Shown piece after piece: positions 34,899 to 43,969 of a stretch of 64,000 nucleotides of DNA. Numbering within the stretch: the first letter of the stretch is position 1; every line of letters starts with the position of its first letter. A program made the translations under genes and the position numbers. Source of the DNA: Alphaproteobacteria bacterium (GTDB lineage Bacteria > Pseudomonadota > Alphaproteobacteria > Rickettsiales > JADKJE01); NCBI GenBank assembly GCA_016722515.1, contig JADKJE010000003.1, positions 248,001 through 312,000 on the forward strand, read 5' to 3'. Under the pieces are notes generated by a model, which saw only the letters and a list, made by a program, of their open reading frames with translations, ran no database searches and was not told the origin of the DNA.

Positions 34899-35010
34899 CC
34901 TGACTTCTGCCAAATGTGAGGCTGTTTGGTTTCGTTTTTAATAGAATCATTGAATGACAGCATGTTGCCTTCCCACCTCCCCAACACCCCTCCTCACCAG
35001 AGGAGGAGTG
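34899..35010 (+). repeat. Dispersed intergenic repeat, copy B
   Basis: The same core as copy A (CCTGACTTCTGCC through TGTTGCCTTC) with about seven differences in 76 bases, then a tail with the hairpin CTCCT-CACCAG-AGGAG. It sits just behind the trmFO terminator. The rest of the 438-base gap to 35281 is AT-rich and holds no convincing gene. Confidence 0.8.
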
Positions 35011-35281
35011 ACAGGGAGTGCTGCGCAACCTACTGTTTCGACAACCTTATAGGTCTCTCGGAACTTTTCTATAATCGGGATACTAAGGCTACCGCTCTTG
35101 TTCTTCTAGGATCGCATGTACATCAAAGGCACATACTAAATTTCCGCAAGACACCCAAATAGAATTTTATCATTCAATAACATATTGATTTATAATGATC
35201 TGAAATTTCAAATCTCAGTAGCCGACGAAAACAAGAAAATAAGCTGGCAGAGCCTTACGATGTTATTGTGAAGGAGAGTCT

Positions 35282-35470
35282 ATGAACACCTTCCGTTCCA
35301 ACATTATCAGTATTTATGCAGAAAAAGGAAAAGCCTGGTTAGATGAACTGCCTCAGCTTATTACGGCAATATCTTCAAGGCCCTCAAACCGCACTAATGG
35401 GCAGAAGACAGGAAAAATTTTAAGGATGCATTTATATTTAAAAAACTTTATCATTAGGGATAGAGAGTAG
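35282..35470 (+). pseudogene. Short remnant resembling the N-terminus of an APH(6)/hydroxyurea-type phosphotransferase
   Basis: A 62-residue frame. Its first ~30 residues (FRSNIISIYAEKGKAWLDEL, PQLI) resemble the N-terminus of aminoglycoside/hydroxyurea phosphotransferases (typically F..NI..IYGEKG..WL..LPQLI). The following residues do not, and no kinase motifs occur downstream in any frame. A good ribosome site (AAGGAGAG) precedes the ATG, so a short peptide could still be made. It is most likely a truncated gene left at the edge of the following unknown gene. The family assignment rests on a short stretch and is tentative. Confidence 0.4.
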
Positions 35471-35481
35471 AAGAGAAGAAG

Positions 35482-37392
35482 ATGAAAGCGATGATCCGGG
35501 GGGATGATGAGACTGTCTTTTCTTTAGAAGAGATAAGGAGGGCTATTGATAGCGCTGTTATTACAGCGTTAGCCCTTTATCGTGGCCATTTTCGATTGGA
35601 AAAACAGGACCCCAAGTTTAGTGAATACCATACGTACTTGAACAATATATGTGGTCCAGATGGAAATCTTGACTATGATGGTCAAAGTATTGATGAAAAT
35701 GAGGTGGAATCCCTTAAAGAACATATTCAAGTGACGTATTTTAAGGAGTTGAAACGCATAAGCGAGGAGCAATGCCGTTTAACCGTTTTCGAATTGCAAT
35801 TATCTATCCAAAATACGCTCTCCTTGTATCGTATTCATCAACAAACACAAAGCGATGCTTTTGTTTCTGAGCACCAAAAGTTAGTCACATTAAACGATGG
35901 TCTTCCCGAGAGTCCTTTTCATCAAACACTCATTGATGAGTCACTTGATATCCTTCAGAAGCTGTATTTCAAACCTCTGGAAGTTAAAGAAAGGATGAAT
36001 AGCGAAATTTTTAATAACAAAAGTAATGTTGAACCTGAAGCAAAGCTTCCTTCTGCAGAAGAAGAAGCGAAGAATTTAAGTGCTCAGGTTCATTCTATCT
36101 ACACTCTTGCTGATGAATTAGAACGTAAAGTCTCTGAGGTAAAACGCCTTGTAGACCAATATGCAGATGCTGAACCAAACGAAAAACTCTTCATTAACAA
36201 AGAAGTAGTGCGTTTATCGATAGCGATAAATGCATGGAAAAATAATCGCATTGGTACACAGGTTGAATTTGGAGATTTAGGTAAGCATTTAGAGGCTCGC
36301 GCACCCGAGATAAGAGACGTTAGAGAGCGCATGGAAAACACCTGGGAACTATACAAAAGATTGCCAGCGGTTTATGAAAAAATAGTCCATGTGGATAATA
36401 CGGTTGCTGAATTGATTGGCAAATTAAAAGCATTCATAGGTGAGAATGAAGAATTAAATTTGCAGCGAAAAATTGATCCAATACTAACGATCATAGTGCG
36501 TATTAATTCGTCAGGAAACGAACTTACAGAAGGGGTGAAATCTACATTAAGAACGTTGTTAAGCGACGGATGCCAAGAGTTTCAAGATCAGTATGACCAA
36601 CTGAATGAGTTACCGATAACACCGGATAATCCAAAAGAGGTGATTGATTGTTGTATCCGTACTCTTAAATGGAAAGATGAGCATTTGCGATGGTTTGCAA
36701 CGCATTTAGGGGTGCAGATTACGGTTGACCCATTTGCCTTTAACAATGTTGCAGAAAATGAGGCATCCCATCATTCAGAGCATCTTGATTCCGAAGACTT
36801 AAGTTCAAGCAGCCATATAGACAGTGACTACGAGTCTAGTGAAATTGATGAAAGAGACGAGGTTATCGGCGTTAGGGAAATAAAAGCACCCGCCCTCCTG
36901 GCTATGCCTGTGGCTCAAGTCGTTCCTGCAATCAAGCCGCGTCATGAAAAAGAAAAAAATGGAATAGGTAAGCGTAAACAACAAACAGCGCCATTAGACA
37001 GTAAGCAGCGTACTTTACCCCTTACACCAATCCCAACACCTAACCAAAAGCAAATGTCTGCCCATAAGCGTTACCGAAATATCTGGCCAACGGAGGTTAT
37101 CGGGTTCGGCATTCCTGTCATTGGGACAACATGTACTGTTATTGGCTTTGCTCTATTTACGAATATATTATTTGTTCTGGTGGCTCTAGTTGTTACCGCT
37201 ATTGCAACCTGTGCAGGCGTTGGCACTTCCCTCAAACATAATCAAAACCAAAGGCAGTTACAGCGGTTAGAGGATAAAAAGCCTCTACCTAAGCAATTGA
37301 CAAATCGTATTGACTATCACCCTAATAACAATCATTGGGTTGACCACCTTGATGCACAAAAGCGGCAGCGATCTTATGGAATAAGGGTGTAA
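35482..37392 (+). CDS. Unknown 636-residue protein with C-terminal membrane hairpin
   Basis: I recognise no family. Residues 1-430 are mostly helical and charged, with coiled-coil-like stretches (LADELERKVSEVKRLVDQYAD; ERMENTWELYKRL). About residues 430-460 are a Ser/Asp/Glu-rich patch (SEDLSSSSHIDSDYESSEID). Residues 535-585 form two adjacent hydrophobic helices (TEVIGFGIPVIGTTCTVIGF and the following LFVLVALVVTAIATCAG), and a basic tail follows. There is no signal peptide. This layout (soluble coiled coil plus late membrane hairpin) is seen in effectors that insert into host membranes, but that is only an analogy. GAAGAAG precedes the ATG. It is convergent with the next unknown gene, 14 bases away. 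Confidence 0.6.
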   Translation: MKAMIRGDDETVFSLEEIRRAIDSAVITALALYRGHFRLEKQDPKFSEYHTYLNNICGPDGNLDYDGQSIDENEVESLKEHIQVTYFKELKRISEEQCRLTVFELQLSIQNTLSLYRIHQQTQSDAFVSEHQKLVTLNDGLPESPFHQTLIDESLDILQKLYFKPLEVKERMNSEIFNNKSNVEPEAKLPSAEEEAKNLSAQVHSIYTLADELERKVSEVKRLVDQYADAEPNEKLFINKEVVRLSIAINAWKNNRIGTQVEFGDLGKHLEARAPEIRDVRERMENTWELYKRLPAVYEKIVHVDNTVAELIGKLKAFIGENEELNLQRKIDPILTIIVRINSSGNELTEGVKSTLRTLLSDGCQEFQDQYDQLNELPITPDNPKEVIDCCIRTLKWKDEHLRWFATHLGVQITVDPFAFNNVAENEASHHSEHLDSEDLSSSSHIDSDYESSEIDERDEVIGVREIKAPALLAMPVAQVVPAIKPRHEKEKNGIGKRKQQTAPLDSKQRTLPLTPIPTPNQKQMSAHKRYRNIWPTEVIGFGIPVIGTTCTVIGFALFTNILFVLVALVVTAIATCAGVGTSLKHNQNQRQLQRLEDKKPLPKQLTNRIDYHPNNNHWVDHLDAQKRQRSYGIRV

Positions 37393-37406
37393 TTCATCCT
37401 ATGAAT

Positions 37407-39317
37407 TTAATGATAAACAATTCCACTAGAGCCTGGTTGGGAACCTCTTGCCGATTTAACGGAATACTGAGAGGAGAATGAATGCTTGTACGTGAGATCG
37501 GCTCGTTGGATTTTTAAAAGACTTGAAAACTGTCCAATAAATTGCGCATGGTTAGAATTTAAGGGATATTGCTGGTCCGAAAAAACCCGAAATGCCGTTC
37601 TCAAACCATCAATATCCATAATAGGGACGTCGATTTCACCAAATCGCGCGCAATCAATATGGTTTCTTAGAACCTTAAATGTTTCGACCATTTTGGGAGA
37701 GCTCGTATGGGGCTCGCTACCCGTATATTGAAATAGAATATTAACCGCAATTTGATTATCGGTAATAGCACGTGAGAGACATTGGTCATAGTCTGATTTC
37801 GTTAGTTGCCTTGGTGAAGGGGAGTAGTAAACCGTATTCAGTAGAAAATTGAATATAGAATAAAGTTCAAACTCTTTTGTCAGAGATGTTTTCATGTTGT
37901 TAACATCCATAAGTGTGTAAAGATTGGTCAAATAGCCTTCTTTCATCATATCTAGATGGATAACATCCTTACCGTGATTTTCTTGAAGATAATGTTTGAA
38001 TTCTAAAAAAAGATAGTCTTTTGGAATGGTTGGTTTACTCAGTTCTATGGTTGCTGTATGCAAAGTCTTAATGGGAGTGGGGACAGTGGATGGATCAATA
38101 GCAATAGCGTGTGGCGTAGTCGATTTGATGACGACAGGTACTGGTTGCGGGGAGGGAAGCATGTCAGATATGGGTTTTATTGTTGGTGTTGTTGAGATGA
38201 ATACATCTTCCTGACTTAACGGATTATGGATCGGTCGTAATCTTGAATCCTGAGGATTAACGCCATTGGATGCTTTTTCACCATCGCTTAGAAGGCCACC
38301 CTGTTGAGTGATTTTAATGGCAGGATTGCGAGCCTCTAAGAATTGTTTTACCGTATCAATATGTTTGCATGTCAATTGCCATGAAGTCGAATCTATCTGA
38401 GCGGTTTGTTCCACAAAATACCTTAACGACTGGCTATTTTCATAAAGAAGATTAAAGGTACTTTTTCCCCGCTTATCTTCGACCTTATCTCCGCTAAATA
38501 TAGTTAAATCCTGGGATATTGTTTGCCGGGAAAGTTCACGTAACATGATTTGTGATAATTGGTCAAAATAGAATTTTTCATTGGCAGATAATGGGCTCCC
38601 TTTTTCGATGATACTGGCAATGTGGACATATTTACTCAATAGCGTTTGAAAACGCAGGCTTTTTGTTTTACTCTGCGATGAAAGCTGTGCCTGGACTAAT
38701 AGTTTGGTAGGATTCCATAATATGTCACCATTGCCTTCTAACGTTGATTTGGTATCAAAGTTAGTTGTGATTTCATGAATAAGAGTACGGTAGCGTTTTC
38801 TGAAAAAACTTAAGGCCTTATTAAATGGCTTTAAGTCGCCTTCTAAAGGTAGATTTTGTGACTTTTTACCTACTTTTAGTAGCGCGATCTTCGTTTGAAG
38901 TTGCTCTTTCGGGGTGTCCTGTGAAAACTGGCTTATAAGCTGGTTAATACCTGTGTGAGTATTTTCCTGACCTTGAGATAATGCAATGTGTGCAATAAGC
39001 GCAAGAGATGTCTTTGTCAGATAGGATCTCGGCGATAGAGGCCGCGAAATGCTTCTCAAATAATGGCCTTTTGAACCTGGGTAAGGCAGCTTAAACCCAG
39101 GATCTGTTATCGCTAAATTATGAAGATAAGAAGCAGTGATATGCTTCGTAAGTGGAACCTCATTGGATGAATCCGACAAAATATGCCAGTAGTACTTACG
39201 CTTGGATGTTGATGGTTGCCCCAAGCTACTCAATATTAATGGAGAGGGTTGATTTTGCGATTTCATGGCGAATATTTTGTCCCAAAGATTATTATTCAGA
39301 AATTCTATTGTATTCAA
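37407..39317 (-). CDS. Unknown 636-residue protein with Pro/Thr-rich linker
   Basis: No family recognised. It is a soluble, basic, mostly helical protein without signal peptide or membrane helices. Two helical regions (about residues 1-370 and 445-620) flank a Pro/Thr/Ser-rich linker (SPQPVPVVIKSTTP; STVPTPIKT). The N-terminus contains Ser-rich low complexity (SSLGQPSTSKRK). The linker style resembles the ketopantoate-reductase-like fusion protein at 13.7-16.1 kb. It is convergent with the previous unknown gene, and both are 636 residues long, which may be coincidence as no sequence similarity was seen. An internal start at MKSQNQ (17 residues in) is possible. Confidence 0.55.
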   Translation of the reverse strand: MNTIEFLNNNLWDKIFAMKSQNQPSPLILSSLGQPSTSKRKYYWHILSDSSNEVPLTKHITASYLHNLAITDPGFKLPYPGSKGHYLRSISRPLSPRSYLTKTSLALIAHIALSQGQENTHTGINQLISQFSQDTPKEQLQTKIALLKVGKKSQNLPLEGDLKPFNKALSFFRKRYRTLIHEITTNFDTKSTLEGNGDILWNPTKLLVQAQLSSQSKTKSLRFQTLLSKYVHIASIIEKGSPLSANEKFYFDQLSQIMLRELSRQTISQDLTIFSGDKVEDKRGKSTFNLLYENSQSLRYFVEQTAQIDSTSWQLTCKHIDTVKQFLEARNPAIKITQQGGLLSDGEKASNGVNPQDSRLRPIHNPLSQEDVFISTTPTIKPISDMLPSPQPVPVVIKSTTPHAIAIDPSTVPTPIKTLHTATIELSKPTIPKDYLFLEFKHYLQENHGKDVIHLDMMKEGYLTNLYTLMDVNNMKTSLTKEFELYSIFNFLLNTVYYSPSPRQLTKSDYDQCLSRAITDNQIAVNILFQYTGSEPHTSSPKMVETFKVLRNHIDCARFGEIDVPIMDIDGLRTAFRVFSDQQYPLNSNHAQFIGQFSSLLKIQRADLTYKHSFSSQYSVKSARGSQPGSSGIVYH

Positions 39318-39639
39318 TGGATTATTTCAATGTTAATGTGAATATTATCCTCTCTTTTTCAATCAAGAAAATATTCCATAGAGGATGAGGTTGATAGATA
39401 TTTTTATAAGCATTTCGACAGGGTGTGACTTTTATGTCATACCCTCTATAGTGCATTGAATCCAAAAGAGCTGATTTAGATCAATAGGATACCTTTGGAG
39501 GTTAACGGATGTTCATCCTTTGGCCTCTGCTAAACAAGGTATTCCCACTTAACCCTTCGCTAAGAAATCCCTGCTAGTGTTAGACATGATGGCATACATG
39601 TCGTCGATATGAAAAGAAACGCTATAACTAGGGATCTAT
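39318..39639. other. Divergent intergenic region with a hairpin and possible FNR-like site
   Basis: 322 bases without a gene. AGGGTGTGAC (39420-39429) and GTCATACCCT (39436-39445) form a 10-bp inverted repeat with one G-T pair. It is followed at once by a -10-like TATAGT (39447-39452), an operator-like arrangement. CTGATTTAGATCAA (39471-39484) matches the FNR/FixK pattern TTGAT-N4-ATCAA in 9 of 10 positions. Both are far (over 150 bases) from the clpS start, so their target is uncertain. Confidence 0.35.
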
Positions 39640-40032
39640 ATGCAGGATAAAATGACTTCATCAACGCCTTCAAAAAAGACGATGAGCGCAGCCAAAACAA
39701 AGCAGCAACCTGTAAGCCAGACTGTGGATACGCTACAGCAGAGCAAACAAAGGCCATCGATGTATCATATTGTACTGGTCGTTAAGACAAAGCCATCAGT
39801 ATCCGCCGTTAAACAAATACTGCAAAGCTTTTTTCATTTAGATTTGAAAAGAGCGAGTCAACTCAGTCAAGATCTGTTGGATAATGGTACCGTTATTTGC
39901 GGTTCATTTACCAGGGAAGTGGCTGAGAACAAGGTAGCCGAAGTACGGGAATTCAGTAAACAACATCACAATATATTTGATTGTGTCATTCGTAAGGAAG
40001 GTGCATATGCTTTCAAAAAACCTAGAGCTTAG
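39640..40032 (+). CDS. clpS: Divergent ClpS-like adaptor
   Basis: ClpS delivers N-end-rule substrates to ClpAP. Residues 38-115 align well with ClpS: RPSMYHIVLV, ILQSFFHLDLKRASQLS, VICGSFTREVAENKVAEV. An N-terminal tail of about 37 residues is longer than usual. The residues that hold N-degrons are changed. The NDDYTPM segment is VKTKPSV (residues 48-54), and the His of VHYQG is Leu80. The helix facing ClpA (REVAENKVAEV) is preserved. It may bind ClpA without recognising N-degrons. The first ATG is used here; MTSS (residue 5) is an alternative. It overlaps clpA by 26 bases, so the pair is co-translated. Confidence 0.85.
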   Translation: MQDKMTSSTPSKKTMSAAKTKQQPVSQTVDTLQQSKQRPSMYHIVLVVKTKPSVSAVKQILQSFFHLDLKRASQLSQDLLDNGTVICGSFTREVAENKVAEVREFSKQHHNIFDCVIRKEGAYAFKKPRA

Positions 40033-42397
40033 TTTGCATAGGGCACTCGATATCGCCAAAGGCTATCGTCATGAATATGCTACGCTTGAGCATTTGTTAC
40101 TTGCATTGTTGGAAGATCCAGATGCTAGTAATGTCATGATGGGCTGTGGGGCTGATGTCGTGGGGCTTGAAGAAAGTTTGCATGAATTCTTGCGGAATGG
40201 ATTTTCAGCATTGATTTTGGACGAAATTGCCGAAGCTAAACCAACGGCAGGTTTTCAACGGGTGATACATCGCGCGGCTATTCATGTCCATGCTTCTGGT
40301 CAAAGGGAAGTGACGGGGGCAAATGTTCTTGCTGAAATTTTTTCAGAACGTGAATCTCATGCAGTTTATTTCTTGCATGAACAAAATATCACCTGCTTGG
40401 ATGTTATTAATTATATTTCACGTAATAGCATTGCCTCAAAAGATAGCAAGTCTCTGCGAAATATGAATGATTCTATTAATAATGAGCCGGAAATTGAAAT
40501 TGAGTTTGAATTTGATCAGGATCAGGATCGGGCTAAAGCAATTCAGCCTTCCATGGGATCGGAATCATCTAGTAAAGAAGGCAGCGCCTTAGCAAATTAT
40601 TGCATCAATCTGAATAAGAGAGCTGTTGAAGGCAAGATTGACGTGCTGATTGGTCGTGAAAAAGAAATCGAACGTACCATTGAAGTTTTGTGCCGCCGTA
40701 CTAAAAATAACCCACTCTATGTAGGTGATCCTGGTGTGGGTAAAACGGCTATCGCTGAAGGTTTGGCACAACGGATTGTACGAGGTAACGTGCCAGATGT
40801 ATTGTTAAACAGCGTTATCTTTTCGCTTGATATTGGGTTGCTGCTTGCAGGAACCAGGTATCGTGGAGATTTTGAAGAGCGCGTTAAATCGGTTATTAAA
40901 GAAATCGAACGTTTGCCTCATGCCGTACTCTTTATTGATGAAATCCACACCTTGATTGGTGCTGGGGCCACTACGGGTGGTGCGCTGGATGCTGGAAATC
41001 TGTTAAAACCTGCACTTGCTAGAGGTGCTTTCCGTTGCATCGGTTCAACGACGCACAAAGATTTTACCAGCCATTTTGAGAAAGACCGTGCTTTGGTTCG
41101 TCGTTTTCAAATGGTTGAAATCAAAGAGCCATCTAAAGAGGCTACAGTTAAAATTTTGCGTGGCTTAAAACCTTATTATGAAAATCACCACCAGGTGCGC
41201 TATACCAACGCTGCCTTGGAATCGGCGGTTAAATTATCAAGCAGATTTTTACTGGATAAAAAATTACCGGATAAAGCCATTGATGTGATCGATGAAGCAG
41301 GTTCTCGCCAAAAACTTATTAATAATGGTAAAGTCACGACTATTACCGTTAAAGAAATTGAAGAGATTGTGGCACGAATGGCTAATGTTCCGGTGAAATC
41401 GATTTCTATGGATGATTCAGAGGTCATTCAACATCTTGAACATGAATTAAAATCGATTATCTACGGACAAGATAGAGCTGTAGAAGTATTGGTCGATTCC
41501 ATCAAACTTTCGCGAGCTGGCTTACGTAACCCAGAAAAGCCGATTGGTTGTTACTTATTTTCAGGGCCAACTGGGGTTGGTAAAACAGAACTTGCTAAGC
41601 AATTGGCGCAAAAAATGCGTATGGAATTGGTGCGTTTTGATATGTCTGAATATATGGAGAAACATTCGGTTGCCCGTCTGGTTGGCGCCCCTCCAGGATA
41701 TGTAGGATATGAGCAAGGTGGTATGCTAACGGATGCCATTGCTAAACATCCTTACGCTGTGATTTTGTTGGACGAAATTGAGAAAGCCAATCAGGATATT
41801 TATAATATTCTGTTACAGGTTATGGATTATGGCCAATTGACGGACAGTAATGGAAAAACAGTTAACTGCCGTAATTCAATGATCATTATGACCACCAATG
41901 CTGGTGCTGAAGAATTAAGCCGTGCTCCGCTTGGTTTTGGTAGGGATAGCAGGGAAGATGAGGATAAAGATGCCATACGTCGCCTTTTTTCCCCAGAATT
42001 CCGCAATCGGTTGGATGCCGTTGTTCCGTTCAAGTCATTGACAACCGATGTCGTCATGAAAGTGGTTGATAAATTTGTGATTAACCTTGAAGAGCAGTTA
42101 GCGGATCGTAATGTACGTATTGAAGTTGATAATGAGGCTCGGACATTCTTGTCTGAAACTGGTTATGACCCACTCAATGGTGCTCGCCCACTGGAAAGAA
42201 TCATAGAAGAAAAAATCAAAAAACCTTTAGCCAATGAAATTTTATTTGGGAAACTCAGCAAAGGCGGCAAGGTTACGGTTAACTGTAAGGAAGGTGTGCT
42301 GCAATTTGGCATGGAAGCTGTTGCTCATCCCAAAAGGAAACCCTCTAAAATTGAAGCAGACGACATGACGGATACGGATATTGAGCTGGAAAGCTAG
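40007..42397 (+). CDS. clpA: ATP-dependent Clp protease ATP-binding subunit ClpA
   Basis: Hexameric AAA+ unfoldase feeding ClpP. 796 residues from the ATG at 40007, preceded by AAGGAAGG; the frame upstream is a shadow of clpS. The N-terminal Clp domain (LSLHRALDIAKGYRHEYATL) is followed by an acidic linker (EIEIEFEFDQDQD), AAA-1 with Walker A GDPGVGKT (about residue 240), and AAA-2 with GPTGVGKT (about residue 520). DEIEKAN and the C-terminal domain follow. The ClpP-docking loop reads LGFG rather than the common IGF/IGL. It is the partner of the overlapping clpS-like gene; clpP is not in the window. Confidence 0.96.
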   Translation: MLSKNLELSLHRALDIAKGYRHEYATLEHLLLALLEDPDASNVMMGCGADVVGLEESLHEFLRNGFSALILDEIAEAKPTAGFQRVIHRAAIHVHASGQREVTGANVLAEIFSERESHAVYFLHEQNITCLDVINYISRNSIASKDSKSLRNMNDSINNEPEIEIEFEFDQDQDRAKAIQPSMGSESSSKEGSALANYCINLNKRAVEGKIDVLIGREKEIERTIEVLCRRTKNNPLYVGDPGVGKTAIAEGLAQRIVRGNVPDVLLNSVIFSLDIGLLLAGTRYRGDFEERVKSVIKEIERLPHAVLFIDEIHTLIGAGATTGGALDAGNLLKPALARGAFRCIGSTTHKDFTSHFEKDRALVRRFQMVEIKEPSKEATVKILRGLKPYYENHHQVRYTNAALESAVKLSSRFLLDKKLPDKAIDVIDEAGSRQKLINNGKVTTITVKEIEEIVARMANVPVKSISMDDSEVIQHLEHELKSIIYGQDRAVEVLVDSIKLSRAGLRNPEKPIGCYLFSGPTGVGKTELAKQLAQKMRMELVRFDMSEYMEKHSVARLVGAPPGYVGYEQGGMLTDAIAKHPYAVILLDEIEKANQDIYNILLQVMDYGQLTDSNGKTVNCRNSMIIMTTNAGAEELSRAPLGFGRDSREDEDKDAIRRLFSPEFRNRLDAVVPFKSLTTDVVMKVVDKFVINLEEQLADRNVRIEVDNEARTFLSETGYDPLNGARPLERIIEEKIKKPLANEILFGKLSKGGKVTVNCKEGVLQFGMEAVAHPKRKPSKIEADDMTDTDIELES

Positions 42398-42424
42398 GAA
42401 GACCAATATCCGGAGTCACCTCCC

Positions 42425-42546
42425 ACCACCCCACCTCTCGGAGGAGGGGTGGGGCGAAGGCCGGTGCGGTGTGAAGGCAACATGCTGTCATTAAATGATT
42501 CTATTAAAAATAAAACCAAACAGCCTCACATTTGACAGAAGTCAGG
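42425..42546 (-). repeat. Dispersed intergenic repeat, copy C (inverted)
   Basis: Read on the minus strand, it carries the same 76-base core as copies A and B (about four differences from A), then a GC-rich hairpin of CCCCACC with GGTGGGG at its other end. It lies between clpA and hemA, where the hairpin may also aid termination after clpA. Nothing else is supported in the 357-base gap. Confidence 0.8.
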
Positions 42547-42754
42547 AAAAAAGTTGATCGATCTCTAAAATCTCTCTCGGGTGTCCCATTGACGAAAACA
42601 GGAAAAAGCAACCACTCGACAGAATTAATCAGACATGGACTGCTTGATGAAATATCCGGGCTAGATATTGCTTTTTTGAATATCCAGCATTTTTGTGAAG
42701 TACTCGCTTTCGTCTCATACCGAAGAAAAAAAGCCGAATAGGTCGGGATCAAAT

Positions 42755-43966
42755 CTAAGCCGCGTGGCTTAAACATTGCCGTGTAAAGATATCCTTCAAG
42801 GCACTCACCAAATCATCCATCATCTGGTCCGTATGCAGGGGAGTCGGCGTGATGCGCAGGCGTTCGGCTCCTTTAGGAACCGTCGGATAGTTGATTGCCT
42901 GGACATAGATGCTAAACTCATCAAGCAATATTTTAGAGATCTCTTTGCAAAGCACAGCATTACCAACCAGCACTGGCATGATATGGCTGGGCTCATCAAT
43001 AAATGAAATATTGGTTGAGCGTAATTTTGATTTTAATGTCGCGACGCGTTCATGCAACTTGGCCCGTAACTCGGGAGTCGATTTAACCGTTTGAATACTG
43101 ATGCGTGCGGCTTCTGCAAGGGCAGGCGGCAACGATGTGGTAAAGATAAAGCCTGGAGCATAACTGCGGATAGCATCGATAAGCGTAGCCGACCCGCTGA
43201 TATAACCGCCAATGACACCAAATGCCTTGGCCAGGGTTCCCTGAATAAGGCTAATACGGTGCATGACACCCAATTGTTCAGCAATACCTGCACCTGTTGG
43301 ACCATACATGCCAACCGCATGGACTTCGTCGAGATACGTCATTGCGTTATATTTGTCTGCCAAATCGCAAATGTCTTTTAACTTTGAGATATCACCTTCC
43401 ATTGAATAAATAGCTTCACACGCTATGACTTTGGGGGAGTTAAGGGGAAGGGATGCAAGTAATTCTTCTAAATGAGTCATGTCATTATGGCGGTAGACGA
43501 GCCTTTCGCGGCGGCTATTGCGCATTCCATGAATCATTGAAGCATGGTTAAGTTCATCCGATAAATACACCATGTCTGGCATAATATGACCCAAAGTCGT
43601 CAGGGTTGTGTCATTAGCGACATAACCTGAGGTGAAAACAAGGGACGCCTCTTTGTGATGAAGATTAGATAATTCTTTTTCTAAAGCCATGATTGAATGG
43701 CTGTTACCTGAAATATTACGGGTTCCACCGGAACCAACGCCCGTTGCTTTAGTGGTCGCAACGCAGGCTTCAATAACATCAGGATTTTGTCCCATGCCCA
43801 AATAATCATTGCTGCACCAAACTACAACCTCCTGGCCGGTTTTATAATTTTTAGCACAAGGGAACTGGCCAGCTTGGCGCAGAATATCGGCAAATTCTCG
43901 ATATCTGCCTTCACGTTTAACAGTTTCAATGGCGTCTTTAAAATACAGGTCGTAATCGGGTTTCAT
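42755..43966 (-). CDS. hemA: 5-aminolevulinate synthase
   Basis: PLP enzyme condensing glycine with succinyl-CoA to start haem synthesis (Shemin pathway, an alphaproteobacterial trait). The 403 residues match the family. Seen: WCSNDYLGMGQNPDV, GSGGTRNISGNS, DELNHASMIHG, YLDEVHAVGMYG, and the PLP-binding Lys247 in GTLAKAFGVIGG. RLRITPTPLH occurs near the end. It lies 3 bases downstream of ctaA on the same strand, so haem and haem A synthesis are co-transcribed. Confidence 0.97.
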   Translation of the reverse strand: MKPDYDLYFKDAIETVKREGRYREFADILRQAGQFPCAKNYKTGQEVVVWCSNDYLGMGQNPDVIEACVATTKATGVGSGGTRNISGNSHSIMALEKELSNLHHKEASLVFTSGYVANDTTLTTLGHIMPDMVYLSDELNHASMIHGMRNSRRERLVYRHNDMTHLEELLASLPLNSPKVIACEAIYSMEGDISKLKDICDLADKYNAMTYLDEVHAVGMYGPTGAGIAEQLGVMHRISLIQGTLAKAFGVIGGYISGSATLIDAIRSYAPGFIFTTSLPPALAEAARISIQTVKSTPELRAKLHERVATLKSKLRSTNISFIDEPSHIMPVLVGNAVLCKEISKILLDEFSIYVQAINYPTVPKGAERLRITPTPLHTDQMMDDLVSALKDIFTRQCLSHAA

Positions 43967-43969
43967 GTG

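Noticed and set aside
34926..35162. 78-codon frame over repeat copy B
   Set aside because: It begins inside the non-coding repeat; the equivalent frames in the other two copies are not conserved.
42532..42741. 69-codon plus-strand frame between clpA and hemA
   Set aside because: It starts within repeat copy C, has no ribosome site and matches nothing recognisable.
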